Assembly: GCF_014843845.1 (NCBI RefSeq)
Contig: NZ_JHQS01000053.1
Span: 124,001 to 188,000 of the forward strand
DNA length: 64,000 nucleotides
Direction: 5' to 3'
Source of the DNA: Mesorhizobium amorphae
Lineage (GTDB): Bacteria; Pseudomonadota; Alphaproteobacteria; Rhizobiales; Rhizobiaceae
The position numbers were made by a program, and so were the translations under genes. The notes below the pieces were generated by a model. It ran no database searches. It saw only the letters and a list, made by a program, of their open reading frames with translations, and had not been told where the DNA came from. This document shows positions 36,020-45,068 of the stretch, one piece after another; the first letter of the stretch is position 1, and the number at the start of each line of letters is the position of its first letter.

Positions 36020-36994
36020 ATGGGGCGACGGATCGTGCTTGCGGTGTTGGGCCTCGCCGTCGTTCTCGTCATGGCCTTCGTGCTTGGCCCGCGCGTTCCC
36101 GTCGACACCACGATCCGCTTCGATCCCAAGGGGATCGGCGACGATCCGCAGGCCTATCTGGCGCGCGAAGAGGCCGCCGTCCCCAATATCCGCGACGGGC
36201 TGGAGAAGGAAATCATCTGGGCCGACCCGATGGTTCACGCCAGGACAAAGCTGGCGATCGTCTACATCCATGGGTTTTCGGCGTCGAAGGGCGAGGTCCG
36301 TCCGCTGCCCGATGACGTGGCAGACCAGCTCGACGCCAACCTCTTCTACACCCGCCTCACCGGCCATGGTCAGGACAGCGCCGCAATGGCGCTGGGCAGC
36401 GTCAATGCCTGGATCAACGACTATGAGGAAGCGCTCGCCATCGGCCGGGCTATCGGCGACAAGGTGATCGTCATCGCCACCTCGACCGGCGGCTCGCTGG
36501 CGGCCTGGGCGGCGACGCAGCCGGATGCCTCGGACGGCGTCGCCGCGATCGCATTCATCTCGCCCAATTTCGGCGTCAAGGCTTCCGGTGCCGAGATCCT
36601 GACCATGCCGTGGGGCAAGCAGATCGCCGAGCTCGTCGGCGGCAAGGAGCGCAGCTTCCCGACGCGCAATGCGCTGCATGAAAAATTCTGGACCCACAAA
36701 TATCCGATGGCGGCGACGCTGCCGATGGAGGCCCTGGTGGAGCTTGCCCACGGCGCGCCGGTGGAGAAGGCGACCATCCCGGCATTGTTCATTTTTTCGG
36801 ATTCGGACAAAGTGGTGCGGCCCGACCGCACGCGCGAGATCGCCGGACGCTGGGGCGCCGCGCACGAACTGGTGCCGGTCGACGACACCGGCGATCAGGA
36901 CAACCACGTCATTGCCGGCGACGCGCTGTCGCCATCGACCACGGCCTTCCTGGCGCAACGCATCGTCGTCTGGGTCAAGGCGCTCACTGAATAG
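36020..36994 (+). CDS. Membrane-anchored or exported alpha/beta hydrolase
   Basis: A 324-aa alpha/beta-hydrolase fold protein. An N-terminal hydrophobic segment (RRIVLAVLGLAVVLVMAFVLG) is a signal anchor. YIHGFSASKGE forms the oxyanion region, IATSTGGSLAAW is the nucleophile elbow with G-x-S/T-x-G as TSTGGS, and GDQDNHVIAGD supplies the catalytic His; the Asp is in FSDSDKVV. It resembles carboxylesterases; substrate unknown. ATG at 36020 with ggag 7 nt upstream. Confidence 0.88.
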   Translation: MGRRIVLAVLGLAVVLVMAFVLGPRVPVDTTIRFDPKGIGDDPQAYLAREEAAVPNIRDGLEKEIIWADPMVHARTKLAIVYIHGFSASKGEVRPLPDDVADQLDANLFYTRLTGHGQDSAAMALGSVNAWINDYEEALAIGRAIGDKVIVIATSTGGSLAAWAATQPDASDGVAAIAFISPNFGVKASGAEILTMPWGKQIAELVGGKERSFPTRNALHEKFWTHKYPMAATLPMEALVELAHGAPVEKATIPALFIFSDSDKVVRPDRTREIAGRWGAAHELVPVDDTGDQDNHVIAGDALSPSTTAFLAQRIVVWVKALTE

Positions 36995-37003
36995 ACCCGA
37001 AAC

Positions 37004-37043
37004 GAAAAGGGCGACCGAAGCATCGCTTCGATCGCCCTTGTTT
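37004..37043. terminator. Terminator hairpin between convergent hydrolase and helicase genes
   Basis: aagggcga (37007-37014) with tcgccctt and inner cgaag/cttcg form a stem with a short loop, followed by tgttttc on the plus strand. It can serve the hydrolase gene and possibly the convergent helicase. Confidence 0.7.
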
Positions 37044-37087
37044 TCAATCAGCGGCGATCGCGCCCAGGGCTCGACCGCACCGCCGGT

Positions 37088-38503
37088 TCAGGCCGCGCGG
37101 GTAGCCGGCCGCTTGCCGCCGAAACGGCGCTTGTTGTTGCCCTTGAACGGCTTGCGGCCCTCCGGGCGCTCGCCTTGCGGCTTGGCCGCGAACGGACGAT
37201 CGCCGGCCGGCTTGTCGCCGAACCGCTTCTTGCCGAAACCGTTGTTGCCGCCCGGCCGCCTGCCGTCGCGACGGCCATTGTGGTCGGCGCGGTCCTTGGC
37301 CGGCTCGAAGCGCTCGTTCTTTTCAGCAGGATTGCGCTGCGGATCGGGGCTGCCGAGATGGTCGGCAACGATCGGCAGCTTGCTGCGGATGATGCGCTCG
37401 ACCTGGCGCAGCTTGCTGTTCTCGGACGGATCGCAAAGCGTGATGGCGATGCCGTCCATGCCGTTGCGGCCGGTGCGGCCGATGCGGTGGACATAGCTTT
37501 CCGCTTCATCCGGCAGATCGAAGTTCACGACATGGCTGATGCCGGGCACGTCGATGCCGCGCGCCGCGATATCGGTCGCCACCAGAATGCGCACCGAACC
37601 CTCGCGGAAATCGTTGAGCGCCTTCTGGCGGGCGTTCTGCGACTTGTTGCCGTGGATGACGGCGGCCTTGAAGCCATCGCGCTCGAGATCCTTGGTCACC
37701 CTGTCGGCGCCATGCTTGGTGCGCGAAAAGATGATGACGGACCTCATCGCCTCGTCGGCGAGCATCTTGGACAGCACCTGACGCTTCTGCTTGGTGCGGG
37801 CAAAGACAACGCCCTGCACGATCTCGGCCGCCGCGGTGCTCTGCGGCGAGACCTCGATGCGAACCGGGTTCTTCAACAGGCCCTTGGCCAGTTCGGCGAT
37901 TTCGTCCGGCATGGTGGCCGAAAACAGCGCCGTCTGGCGATCCGGCGCGGTCGCCTTGGCGATGCGCTTGACGTCGTTGATGAAGCCCATGTCGAGCATG
38001 CGGTCGCCTTCGTCGAGCACCAGCCATTTGGTGTCGGACAAAATGAGGTCACCCTCGCGCACCAGGTCGGTCAGACGGCCGGGCGTGGCGATCAGGATGT
38101 CGACGCCGGGAGCAACCTTCTTCACCTGGCTGAAGCGCGAGACGCCGCCGAGCACCAGCGCGGTCGAAACATGCGCGCCCTTGGCGAGGATCTTGATGGT
38201 GTCCTCGATCTGCACGGCAAGTTCGCGGGTCGGCGCCAGAATCAGGGCGCGGGTTGTCTTGGCGCGCCGCTTGGTGCCGAGCGCGATGATCTTCGACAGG
38301 ATGGGCAGCGCGAAGGCAGCGGTCTTGCCGGAGCCGGTCTGGGCGATGCCGAAAATGTCACGGCCTTCCAGCTGCGGCGGGATTGCCTGGACCTGGATTG
38401 GCTTCGGATCGCTGAAGCCCGCGGCATGGGTCGCCTTGAGCAGCGCGCCCGAAATTCCAAGTGCTGCGAAACCGTTCAGTTCCGCGGTGTTTTCATTAGT
38501 CAA
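37088..38503 (-). CDS. rhlE: DEAD-box-family RNA helicase, RhlE type, with DEGD motif II
   Basis: An ATP-dependent RNA helicase of 471 aa. In order: Q-motif region (FSDPKPIQVQAIP), Walker A AQTGSGKTAAFALP, motif Ia PTRELAVQI, motif II VLDEGDRMLDMGF, motif III SATMP, and the C-terminal helicase domain with ATDIAARGIDVPGI and HRIGRTGRNG. Motif II reads DEGD rather than DEAD. The last 70 residues are a basic Gly/Lys/Arg/Pro-rich tail (GGNNGFGKKRFGDK), typical of RhlE/RNA-binding extensions. Divergent from pccB across 408 bp. Confidence 0.94.
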   Translation of the reverse strand: MTNENTAELNGFAALGISGALLKATHAAGFSDPKPIQVQAIPPQLEGRDIFGIAQTGSGKTAAFALPILSKIIALGTKRRAKTTRALILAPTRELAVQIEDTIKILAKGAHVSTALVLGGVSRFSQVKKVAPGVDILIATPGRLTDLVREGDLILSDTKWLVLDEGDRMLDMGFINDVKRIAKATAPDRQTALFSATMPDEIAELAKGLLKNPVRIEVSPQSTAAAEIVQGVVFARTKQKRQVLSKMLADEAMRSVIIFSRTKHGADRVTKDLERDGFKAAVIHGNKSQNARQKALNDFREGSVRILVATDIAARGIDVPGISHVVNFDLPDEAESYVHRIGRTGRNGMDGIAITLCDPSENSKLRQVERIIRSKLPIVADHLGSPDPQRNPAEKNERFEPAKDRADHNGRRDGRRPGGNNGFGKKRFGDKPAGDRPFAAKPQGERPEGRKPFKGNNKRRFGGKRPATRAA

Positions 38504-38911
38504 AATAATCTTCTTTCACGCGGCTCCTGGCCGCAAACATCAATGGCGGCAGGGCGCAACCTGCCGTCGAAAAATCTGTCATGAACGACAAGGCGGGCGG
38601 ACGGGATCGTCCACTCGGCTGCGCTGTCGTGCCCGCAGGCATCATGCCACGGGGCTTTTTCGCCACTTTGTGATGTACCGGAAAGAGGGCCGATATACCG
38701 GAAAGAGGGAAAACAGACGCAACCAGTCTCATTTGTCGAGAAGGCCGGAATGTCCCGGCCCAAGCGCCTATGGGCTGCATATGGCTGAGTTCGCCCCGGA
38801 ATGCAAGGGGCGTCATGTTGCAGTGCAGCAAAATCGAAGGCGCAAGCGGCGCTTGCGCTCGCTTGCGGGCATCATTACCACAAATGCAGCTTTCCATTTT
38901 GGGGACCGGCG
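38504..38911. other. Divergent helicase-pccB intergenic region
   Basis: No gene is supported. It contains two exact copies of taccggaaagaggg at 38676-38689 and 38696-38709, exactly 20 bp apart (two helical turns), a candidate binding site for a dimeric regulator of pccB or of the helicase. Confidence 0.5.
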
Positions 38912-40444
38912 ATGAAGGACGTGCTGAAGGAACTCGAGCGCCGCCGCGAGATCGCCCGCATGGGCGGCGGCAAGGCGCGCATCGACGCCCAGCACAAGAA
39001 GGGCAAGCTCACCGCCCGCGAGCGCATCGACGTCTTCCTTGACGAAGGCTCGTTCGAGGAGTTCGACATGTATGTCGAGCACCGATCGACCGATTTCGGC
39101 ATGGAGAAGACCAAGTTCGCCGGCGATGGCGTCGTCACCGGCTGGGGCACGGTCAACGGCCGCCCGGTCTATCTCTTCGCCAAGGACTTTACCGTCTTCG
39201 GCGGCTCGCTGTCCGAAGCCCACGCCGAAAAGGTGGTCAAGGTGCAGGAGATGGCACTGCGCAACCGCGCGCCGATCATCGGCCTCTACGACGCCGGCGG
39301 CGCCCGCATCCAGGAAGGCGTGGCGGCACTCGGCGGCTATGCCGAGATCTTCCAGCGCAACGTTCTGGCCTCTGGCGTCATCCCGCAGATTTCGCTGATC
39401 ATGGGCCCGTGCGCCGGCGGCGACGTCTATTCGCCGGCCATGACCGATTTCATCTTCATGGTGCGCGATACGTCCTACATGTTCGTCACCGGGCCGGACG
39501 TGGTGAAGACCGTCACCAACGAGACGGTGACCGCCGAGAGCCTCGGCGGCGCTTCGGTTCATACGACCAAGTCGTCGATCGCCGATGGCGCCTATGACAA
39601 TGACGTCGAGGCGCTGCTGCAGATGCGCCGGCTGGTCGATCTGCTTCCCGCTTCCAACACCGCGGAGCTTCCCGAGATCGAATGCTACCAGTCGGTGACC
39701 GATCACGATCTGTCGCTCGACCGGCTGATCCCCGACAACGCGAACAAGCCTTACGACATCAAGGAACTGATCCTCAAAGTTGCCGACGAAGGCGATTTCT
39801 TCGAGATCCAGCAGAGCTTTGCCAAGAACATCGTCACCGGCTTCGGCCGCGTCGAGGGCCGCACGGTCGGCTTCGTCGCCAACCAACCGATGGTGCTGGC
39901 CGGCGTGCTCGATTCCGACGCCAGCCGCAAGGCGGCACGCTTCGTACGTTTCTGCGACTGCTTTTCGATCCCGATCGTGACCTTCGTCGATGTTCCGGGC
40001 TTCCTGCCAGGTACGGCGCAGGAATATGGCGGGCTGATCAAGCACGGCGCCAAGCTGTTGTTCGCCTATGCCGAGGCGACCGTGCCGAAGATCACCGTCA
40101 TCACAAGAAAGGCCTATGGCGGCGCCTATGACGTGATGGCGTCGAAGCATCTGCGTGGCGACATGAACTATGCCTGGCCGACGGCGCAGATCGCGGTGAT
40201 GGGCGCCAGGGGCGCCGTCGAAATCATCTACCGCAAGGATATCGGCGACGCCGAAAAGATCGCAGCCCATACAAAGGCTTACGAGGACCGCTTCCTGTCG
40301 CCCTTCGTCGCCGCCGAGCGCGGCTATGTGGACGAGGTGATCATGCCGCACTCGACCCGTCGCCGCATCGCCCGAGCGCTGCGCATGCTGCGCAACAAGG
40401 ACATGCAGAACCCCTGGAAGAAGCACGACAATATTCCGCTGTGA
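38912..40444 (+). CDS. pccB: Propionyl-CoA carboxylase beta subunit (carboxyltransferase)
   Basis: A 510-aa biotin-dependent acyl-CoA carboxyltransferase: KLTARERIDVFLDEGSFEE at the N-terminus, IIGLYDAGGARIQEGVAAL, MGPCAGGDVYSPAMTDF, CYQSVTDHDLS, and the second domain TFVDVPGFLPGTAQEYGG and RKAYGGAYDVMASKHL. It makes methylmalonyl-CoA from propionyl-CoA, linking odd-chain or polyhydroxyalkanoate metabolism to succinyl-CoA. The ATG at 38912 follows gggga; an upstream open frame has no family support. The biotin-carrying alpha subunit is not in the window. Confidence 0.95.
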   Translation: MKDVLKELERRREIARMGGGKARIDAQHKKGKLTARERIDVFLDEGSFEEFDMYVEHRSTDFGMEKTKFAGDGVVTGWGTVNGRPVYLFAKDFTVFGGSLSEAHAEKVVKVQEMALRNRAPIIGLYDAGGARIQEGVAALGGYAEIFQRNVLASGVIPQISLIMGPCAGGDVYSPAMTDFIFMVRDTSYMFVTGPDVVKTVTNETVTAESLGGASVHTTKSSIADGAYDNDVEALLQMRRLVDLLPASNTAELPEIECYQSVTDHDLSLDRLIPDNANKPYDIKELILKVADEGDFFEIQQSFAKNIVTGFGRVEGRTVGFVANQPMVLAGVLDSDASRKAARFVRFCDCFSIPIVTFVDVPGFLPGTAQEYGGLIKHGAKLLFAYAEATVPKITVITRKAYGGAYDVMASKHLRGDMNYAWPTAQIAVMGARGAVEIIYRKDIGDAEKIAAHTKAYEDRFLSPFVAAERGYVDEVIMPHSTRRRIARALRMLRNKDMQNPWKKHDNIPL

Positions 40445-40492
40445 GGCGCACCGTCGACGCAGCCTTCTTCCCACCGAACAGGTAATCACCCA

Positions 40493-41518
40493 TTGAGTCC
40501 TATCCTTGTCTTCTGCTTGCCGGCGATCGGCGATTTCGTTCGCTGCCATTCGGCCATTCAGGTCATCGCCGAACGGTTTCCCGGCCATCCCATCGATGTC
40601 ATCACCTCGCCGCTTGCAGCACCCCTCGCGCGGCTGATGCCTCATGTCAGGAAGGCCTGGGTGCTGGAGAAGCGGCACTTGCAGGCTGGCTTCGGCAAGC
40701 GCATGCAGTTGGCCCGCCAGCTTCGCGAGCAGAACTATCGCGCATGCTATCTTCTCTCCAGCAGCACCAAGGCGGCCCTGGTGCCCTGGATGGCGGGCAT
40801 CCCTGAGCGCACCGGCTATCCGCGCGAACTGCAGTTCGGCATCGTCAACCGCCTGCCGGCCGGCTGGCTGAAAAGCTTGGTGGCTTTCGGCCCGCGCAAG
40901 ACAAGGCTGTTCGAGCAGGTCTGCGCCATCGCCATGCTGGGCGAGAGGCCGGCTGATGGAACGCCGCTGCCGCCGCCGCGGATGGTGGTATCGCCAGAGG
41001 AGTTGTCGGCTTGGCGCGTCCGGCATGGGATCGACTCGGCAAGGCCGGCGCTGGCGCTCTACACGTCGGACTTCGCCAACTTCCGTTCGTGGCCGCCGGA
41101 GCGTTTCGTCTCGGTCGCCAGGGATCACGCCAGGCGCGGCTGGTCGGTATGGATCGTCGGCGGTCCGCGCGAACGCGAAGCCGCCGCCCAGATCCGGGCA
41201 GCACTTCCGGAGGCGGTGGATTTCACATCGACCCCTGACATCACCGACGCCATGTGCCAGATCGCTGCCTCGACCGTCTTTCTCGGCGTCGATGGCGGCA
41301 TCGCGCATGCGGCCGCGGCTTTGGGGGGGCCGTGCGTGCTGATCTTCGGATCGAACCGCTCCTACGAAACCGGTCCTGTGAACGACCAGGTCCGGTATGT
41401 CGAGCCGCCGATTTCGACACCAAGCTGGATCGAGCATACGCGAGACATCAGCGAGGAAAGGGTGCTTTCCGCCTTGGCGGACGCTGTGGCGCAAGCGCGC
41501 CGTCCGCAAGGCGCCTGA
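40493..41518 (+). CDS. Glycosyltransferase family 9 (heptosyltransferase-like)
   Basis: A 341-aa GT9 protein like ADP-heptose:LPS heptosyltransferases. It has PAIGDFVRCHSAIQVIAERFPGH (the GDxVR-type N-terminal motif), YTSDFANFRSWPPERF, GGPREREAA, and the C-terminal LGVDGGIAHAAAALGGPCVLIFG, which forms the donor site. The start is TTG at 40493. The sugar acceptor is presumably LPS core or another envelope glycan. It follows pccB by 48 bp, but no functional link is apparent. Confidence 0.88.
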   Translation: MSPILVFCLPAIGDFVRCHSAIQVIAERFPGHPIDVITSPLAAPLARLMPHVRKAWVLEKRHLQAGFGKRMQLARQLREQNYRACYLLSSSTKAALVPWMAGIPERTGYPRELQFGIVNRLPAGWLKSLVAFGPRKTRLFEQVCAIAMLGERPADGTPLPPPRMVVSPEELSAWRVRHGIDSARPALALYTSDFANFRSWPPERFVSVARDHARRGWSVWIVGGPREREAAAQIRAALPEAVDFTSTPDITDAMCQIAASTVFLGVDGGIAHAAAALGGPCVLIFGSNRSYETGPVNDQVRYVEPPISTPSWIEHTRDISEERVLSALADAVAQARRPQGA

Positions 41519-41535
41519 CCTGGATAGCCGGCGCC

Positions 41536-43539
41536 CTATTCCTCTTCCGCCGCCCCGAACCCCGCGCCCATGGTGGCGCGCGCCGCACTCGCCCATGGCG
41601 TTGCATGGTTATCGATGCGCATCTGGAAGATGAAGTAGGTCGGCGAGCAGAAGCCGATGCCTTTCACCTTGCCGACACCAGGCGTGTCTGATGGCAGCGA
41701 CTGGCACATATAGTCCTCGCGGCAAAAGTGATCGGCCGAGCAGGCGGGTCGATTGCCGCGATTGACCGCGCCGCCGAGGCATTGGTCGAAATTGTTGGTC
41801 GCCACGCAGGTATCGAACTTTTTCCCGCCGACCAGCCCGCAGATCTCGCCGGGCATCGGCTTGCCCGCCTTGAAGGCGGCAAAGGTGCGATCCTTGTCGT
41901 CGCAGCCGCGATAGGCGATGCCGGCCGGCACGCCGATCTTCGGCGGGCGGCACGTATAGGCGGTGCGTGAAATATCGGTCGCGAAAGCGGCGAACTGGCC
42001 GGTGATCTTGTAGCGATCGTTGAAAGGCTGCGCCGCATTGCTGGCGATCGAGCCGGTCAGGCATGGATGGCCGGAGAACATGTCCTTGCTGTCCTTGGGC
42101 AGCAGGCATTGCGCCAGCTTGGTGCGCACGCCTGAAGCGGTGGCCAGCGGCGTGCAGACGGTGCCGCCGCCGCACTGCCAGGTGGCGCCGAAGCGAGCGG
42201 CATCCTCCGGCACCAGGCACGGCATCGCCATCTCGGCCGGTGCGTAGTCGACCTCGCCTGCATCCGTCCAGGCGGCCGGCGGCGCGAAGGACAGCGGCCG
42301 GAACCGGTTCGGCTCCTTGCCTTCGACTGTGGCGCGCAGCCAGGCCTCGCGACGCGGTATCTCGGCATGCAGGTGTGGCGAGATGCCGACCTCGATGCGG
42401 TTGAGCGGCGACGTCGTTCTGTCGTCGAGGCCGATGAAATGAAAGCCGGCGGTGGAGCCCGCCTGATGACAGCCCTGGCAGGCGCCGTTGTCCAGCCGCT
42501 CGACCAGCGCCTCCGGCGTGCGCACCAGCTTCAGCCCGGAATAATCGATCTCGCCGAAATCCGTTGGCTGGAATAACTGCGTAAACGGATGGTTGGCCTG
42601 CCTGGCGCTGCCGAAGGTCGACCACGAGATCACCTTTTTGGCCAGGAATTCATCGGGGATTTCGTAGACGCCGAGATCGACCGCCGCGACATTGGCGCTG
42701 ACATAGTCGGCAAGCCTTTTCTTGAGCGCGGCGTCTTCCGTGAGCCGCGCCGTATCCGGCGTGTTTTCCAGCGGCTTCTCGGTGATAGCGGCGCCGTCAA
42801 AGTCGAATATCCGCATCAGATAGGCAGCCTGGCCGCCGAACTCTGTCTCCTGGCCGGAGGGAAAGCGGACCACCTGTGCGTTGAGCTCGAGCTGCTTGAA
42901 GCTGAGGCCAGCCTTGTCCAGCGGCCCTCCAACAAGCCAACCGGCATCGACGCTCTCGTCGAGCTGGGGCGTCCATCGCCCGGCAACACCGACGCAGCCG
43001 CCATCGGCATCCGGCGCGGCATTGTAGACGGCATTGAAATTGAACGGCAGGCGTGAGGCCAGCACCTTGCCGTTCTTCTTGAAGCTGTAGGCAAGCCGGT
43101 AGATGAACCGCACCTCGCCACAGTTGCTCTCGCCCTGCACATCGGCGAAGTCGCGCCGGTCCAGCCGGTTGACGACGCCGACCAGCCGGAAGCGCGCCGC
43201 GGCCGTCTTCAGCCAGCGCATGTCCATGATGCGGCCGACATTGCCGTCGGTCACCTCATAGAGCGTCCGCCCGCCGGCCTTCATTTCCGCCCGCAAGGCG
43301 GCGACGTCGCCTGCCACCGTGTCGACGATCGCGTGATAGGTCGGCGACTCGTCATAGAGGGTTTTCAAATCATCCTTGCCATCGACGGCGAAAACTCCGG
43401 CAAAGCCAAAACCCCTGGCATCGAGGGCGGCGAGAATCGCCGGATCGTCGACCATGGTCACCGGACCCTCGGCGCGCGCCACCTGCGCCATCAAGAGCGC
43501 CACAAGAAATCCGGCAATCAGCGCGAAGCGGTGGGTCAT
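41536..43539 (-). CDS. Secreted heme-c-motif protein with cysteine-rich C-terminus, unknown function
   Basis: A 667-aa protein that I do not recognise as a named family. A signal peptide (HRFALIAGFLVALLMAQVARA) is cleaved near residue 23. A long N-terminal region ends in one c-type heme motif, CQGCH, near residue 353 (NGACQGCHQAGSTAGF). The last about 240 residues contain 14 cysteines (GGTVCTPLA, KFDTCVATNNFDQC, PACSADHFCREDYMC) that could form disulfides. It is probably periplasmic or extracellular. Its ATG overlaps the nnr stop (ATGA), so the two are coupled; a heme or NAD(P)-related role is speculative. Another c-type motif is absent. Confidence 0.82.
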   Translation of the reverse strand: MTHRFALIAGFLVALLMAQVARAEGPVTMVDDPAILAALDARGFGFAGVFAVDGKDDLKTLYDESPTYHAIVDTVAGDVAALRAEMKAGGRTLYEVTDGNVGRIMDMRWLKTAAARFRLVGVVNRLDRRDFADVQGESNCGEVRFIYRLAYSFKKNGKVLASRLPFNFNAVYNAAPDADGGCVGVAGRWTPQLDESVDAGWLVGGPLDKAGLSFKQLELNAQVVRFPSGQETEFGGQAAYLMRIFDFDGAAITEKPLENTPDTARLTEDAALKKRLADYVSANVAAVDLGVYEIPDEFLAKKVISWSTFGSARQANHPFTQLFQPTDFGEIDYSGLKLVRTPEALVERLDNGACQGCHQAGSTAGFHFIGLDDRTTSPLNRIEVGISPHLHAEIPRREAWLRATVEGKEPNRFRPLSFAPPAAWTDAGEVDYAPAEMAMPCLVPEDAARFGATWQCGGGTVCTPLATASGVRTKLAQCLLPKDSKDMFSGHPCLTGSIASNAAQPFNDRYKITGQFAAFATDISRTAYTCRPPKIGVPAGIAYRGCDDKDRTFAAFKAGKPMPGEICGLVGGKKFDTCVATNNFDQCLGGAVNRGNRPACSADHFCREDYMCQSLPSDTPGVGKVKGIGFCSPTYFIFQMRIDNHATPWASAARATMGAGFGAAEEE

Positions 43540-45068
43540 CCAGCGATTCCCTTGCGGCTGCCGATCAACGCGCGCAGCACCGGCACCATGGCAAGCGGCA
43601 GGCCCTCGGCGATCAGCCCGGGTCCGAAGCGGCTACCCGCCTCGGCATGGATCCACACCGCCGCACAGGCAGCCTCGAAAGGCGGCATGCCCTGCGCCAG
43701 CAGTCCGGCGATGATGCCCGCCAGCACATCGCCAGACCCAGCGGTGGCGAGCCAGGGCGCACCATTGCTGTTAATCGCCGTCCGGCCATTTGGTGCTGCG
43801 ATGACCGTGTCGGCGCCCTTGTAGACGACGATCGCATTGGCACGTGCGGCAGCCGCGCGCGCCTTGGCCAGCTTGGACAGGCTGTTGTCCCCCGCGATGT
43901 CCGGAAACAACCGGCCGAACTCGCCCTCATGTGGCGTCATCACCAGAGCCGGGGCTGCCGGTCGGCGCGCCGCTTCGAACAGCGTATCCGGCTCATCGCG
44001 AAATGAGGTGATGCCGTCGGCATCGAGCACCAGCCCGTCGATCGAGCCGGCGGCACCTTGCCGTCCGGCACCCAGTACCGCCAGGGCAAAATCCCGGGGC
44101 CTGTCACCAACCCCAAAACCGGGACCGAGGACGAAGGCCGATGGTCGCCGATCGCCGATGAAATCGTGCACGTCCTCGACCGTATCGGCCTTGCGCAGCA
44201 TGATCGAGGTGAGATGCGCGGCGTTGACCTGCATGGCGTTCGCCGGCGACAGCACCGTCACCGCCCCTGCCCCGCTTCTGGCAGCGGCAAGCGCCGACAG
44301 CCGCGCAGCACCCGTCGCCGATGGCCCGCCGGAAAAGACACCGGCATGGCCGCGTCTGTATTTGTGTGCATCGACCGCGGGCACGGGAAGCGTGTCAAGC
44401 CAAAGCGCCGGCACGTTCTCGAAGGCCAGCGTCTTGAGTTGCGCAATGATCTCGGCCCCGATGCCGATGTCGGCAAGCACGACCTCACCGCACCGCTCGC
44501 ACCCCGGCAGCAGCAGATGGCCGGGCTTCTTGCGCGCGAAGGTAACGGTGGAGTCGGCACGGAACGCCTGCCCCAGTACGTTGCCGCTTTCGCCGGAAAC
44601 GCCGGATGGCAGGTCGACGGCGACAACAGGCAGGTTCAGCGTCGTGACGATTTCGACTGCCCGGGCTGCATCGCCCGACAGTGGCTTGGACAGCCCTGCC
44701 CCGTAGAGCGCGTCAACCACGACCGCGTTCTTCTCGGCGCTGAATGCCGACAGCGGCCGGGGCGCGACCGGGCATTCGGCGGCGGCTATGGCCGCATCGC
44801 TGCCCGCCCTGGGCGGACCGGACGCCCACAACCGGATATCGACGCCGCTGTCATGCAGCACGCCGGCAACGACATAGCCGTCGCCGCCATTATTGCCGGG
44901 ACCGCACAGCACGTGCACACGTGCCGCGGCCGGATAGCGCGCCAGTACAACCGCGGCCACCGCTTCGCCGGCACGGCGCATAAGGCCGAAGCCATCCAGC
45001 GGGCCGGCGGCGATCGCCAGCCGGTCGGCTTCGCCCATTTCGGCCGGAGACAGAAGTTCGTTGCTCAT
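43536..45068 (-). CDS. nnr: Bifunctional NAD(P)HX epimerase/dehydratase (YjeF)
   Basis: A 510-aa fusion that repairs damaged NADH/NADPH hydrates. The N-terminal epimerase (about 1-220) has CGPGNNGGDGYVVAG and VVDALYGAGLSKPLSG. The C-terminal ADP/ATP-dependent dehydratase has GVFSGGPSATGAARLSALA, VMTPHEGEFGRLFPD and GSGDVLAGIIAGLLAQG. The start MSNELLSPAEM at 45068 is preferred over a 7-codon longer frame. The C-terminal stop overlaps the start of the cysteine-rich protein. It is divergent from glnB. Confidence 0.95.
   Translation of the reverse strand: MSNELLSPAEMGEADRLAIAAGPLDGFGLMRRAGEAVAAVVLARYPAAARVHVLCGPGNNGGDGYVVAGVLHDSGVDIRLWASGPPRAGSDAAIAAAECPVAPRPLSAFSAEKNAVVVDALYGAGLSKPLSGDAARAVEIVTTLNLPVVAVDLPSGVSGESGNVLGQAFRADSTVTFARKKPGHLLLPGCERCGEVVLADIGIGAEIIAQLKTLAFENVPALWLDTLPVPAVDAHKYRRGHAGVFSGGPSATGAARLSALAAARSGAGAVTVLSPANAMQVNAAHLTSIMLRKADTVEDVHDFIGDRRPSAFVLGPGFGVGDRPRDFALAVLGAGRQGAAGSIDGLVLDADGITSFRDEPDTLFEAARRPAAPALVMTPHEGEFGRLFPDIAGDNSLSKLAKARAAAARANAIVVYKGADTVIAAPNGRTAINSNGAPWLATAGSGDVLAGIIAGLLAQGMPPFEAACAAVWIHAEAGSRFGPGLIAEGLPLAMVPVLRALIGSRKGIAG

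Noticed and set aside
38813..41596. A 927-codon minus-strand open frame opposite pccB and the glycosyltransferase gene
   Set aside because: Antisense to two clear genes in a high-GC region where stop codons are rare; its translation has no domain signatures.
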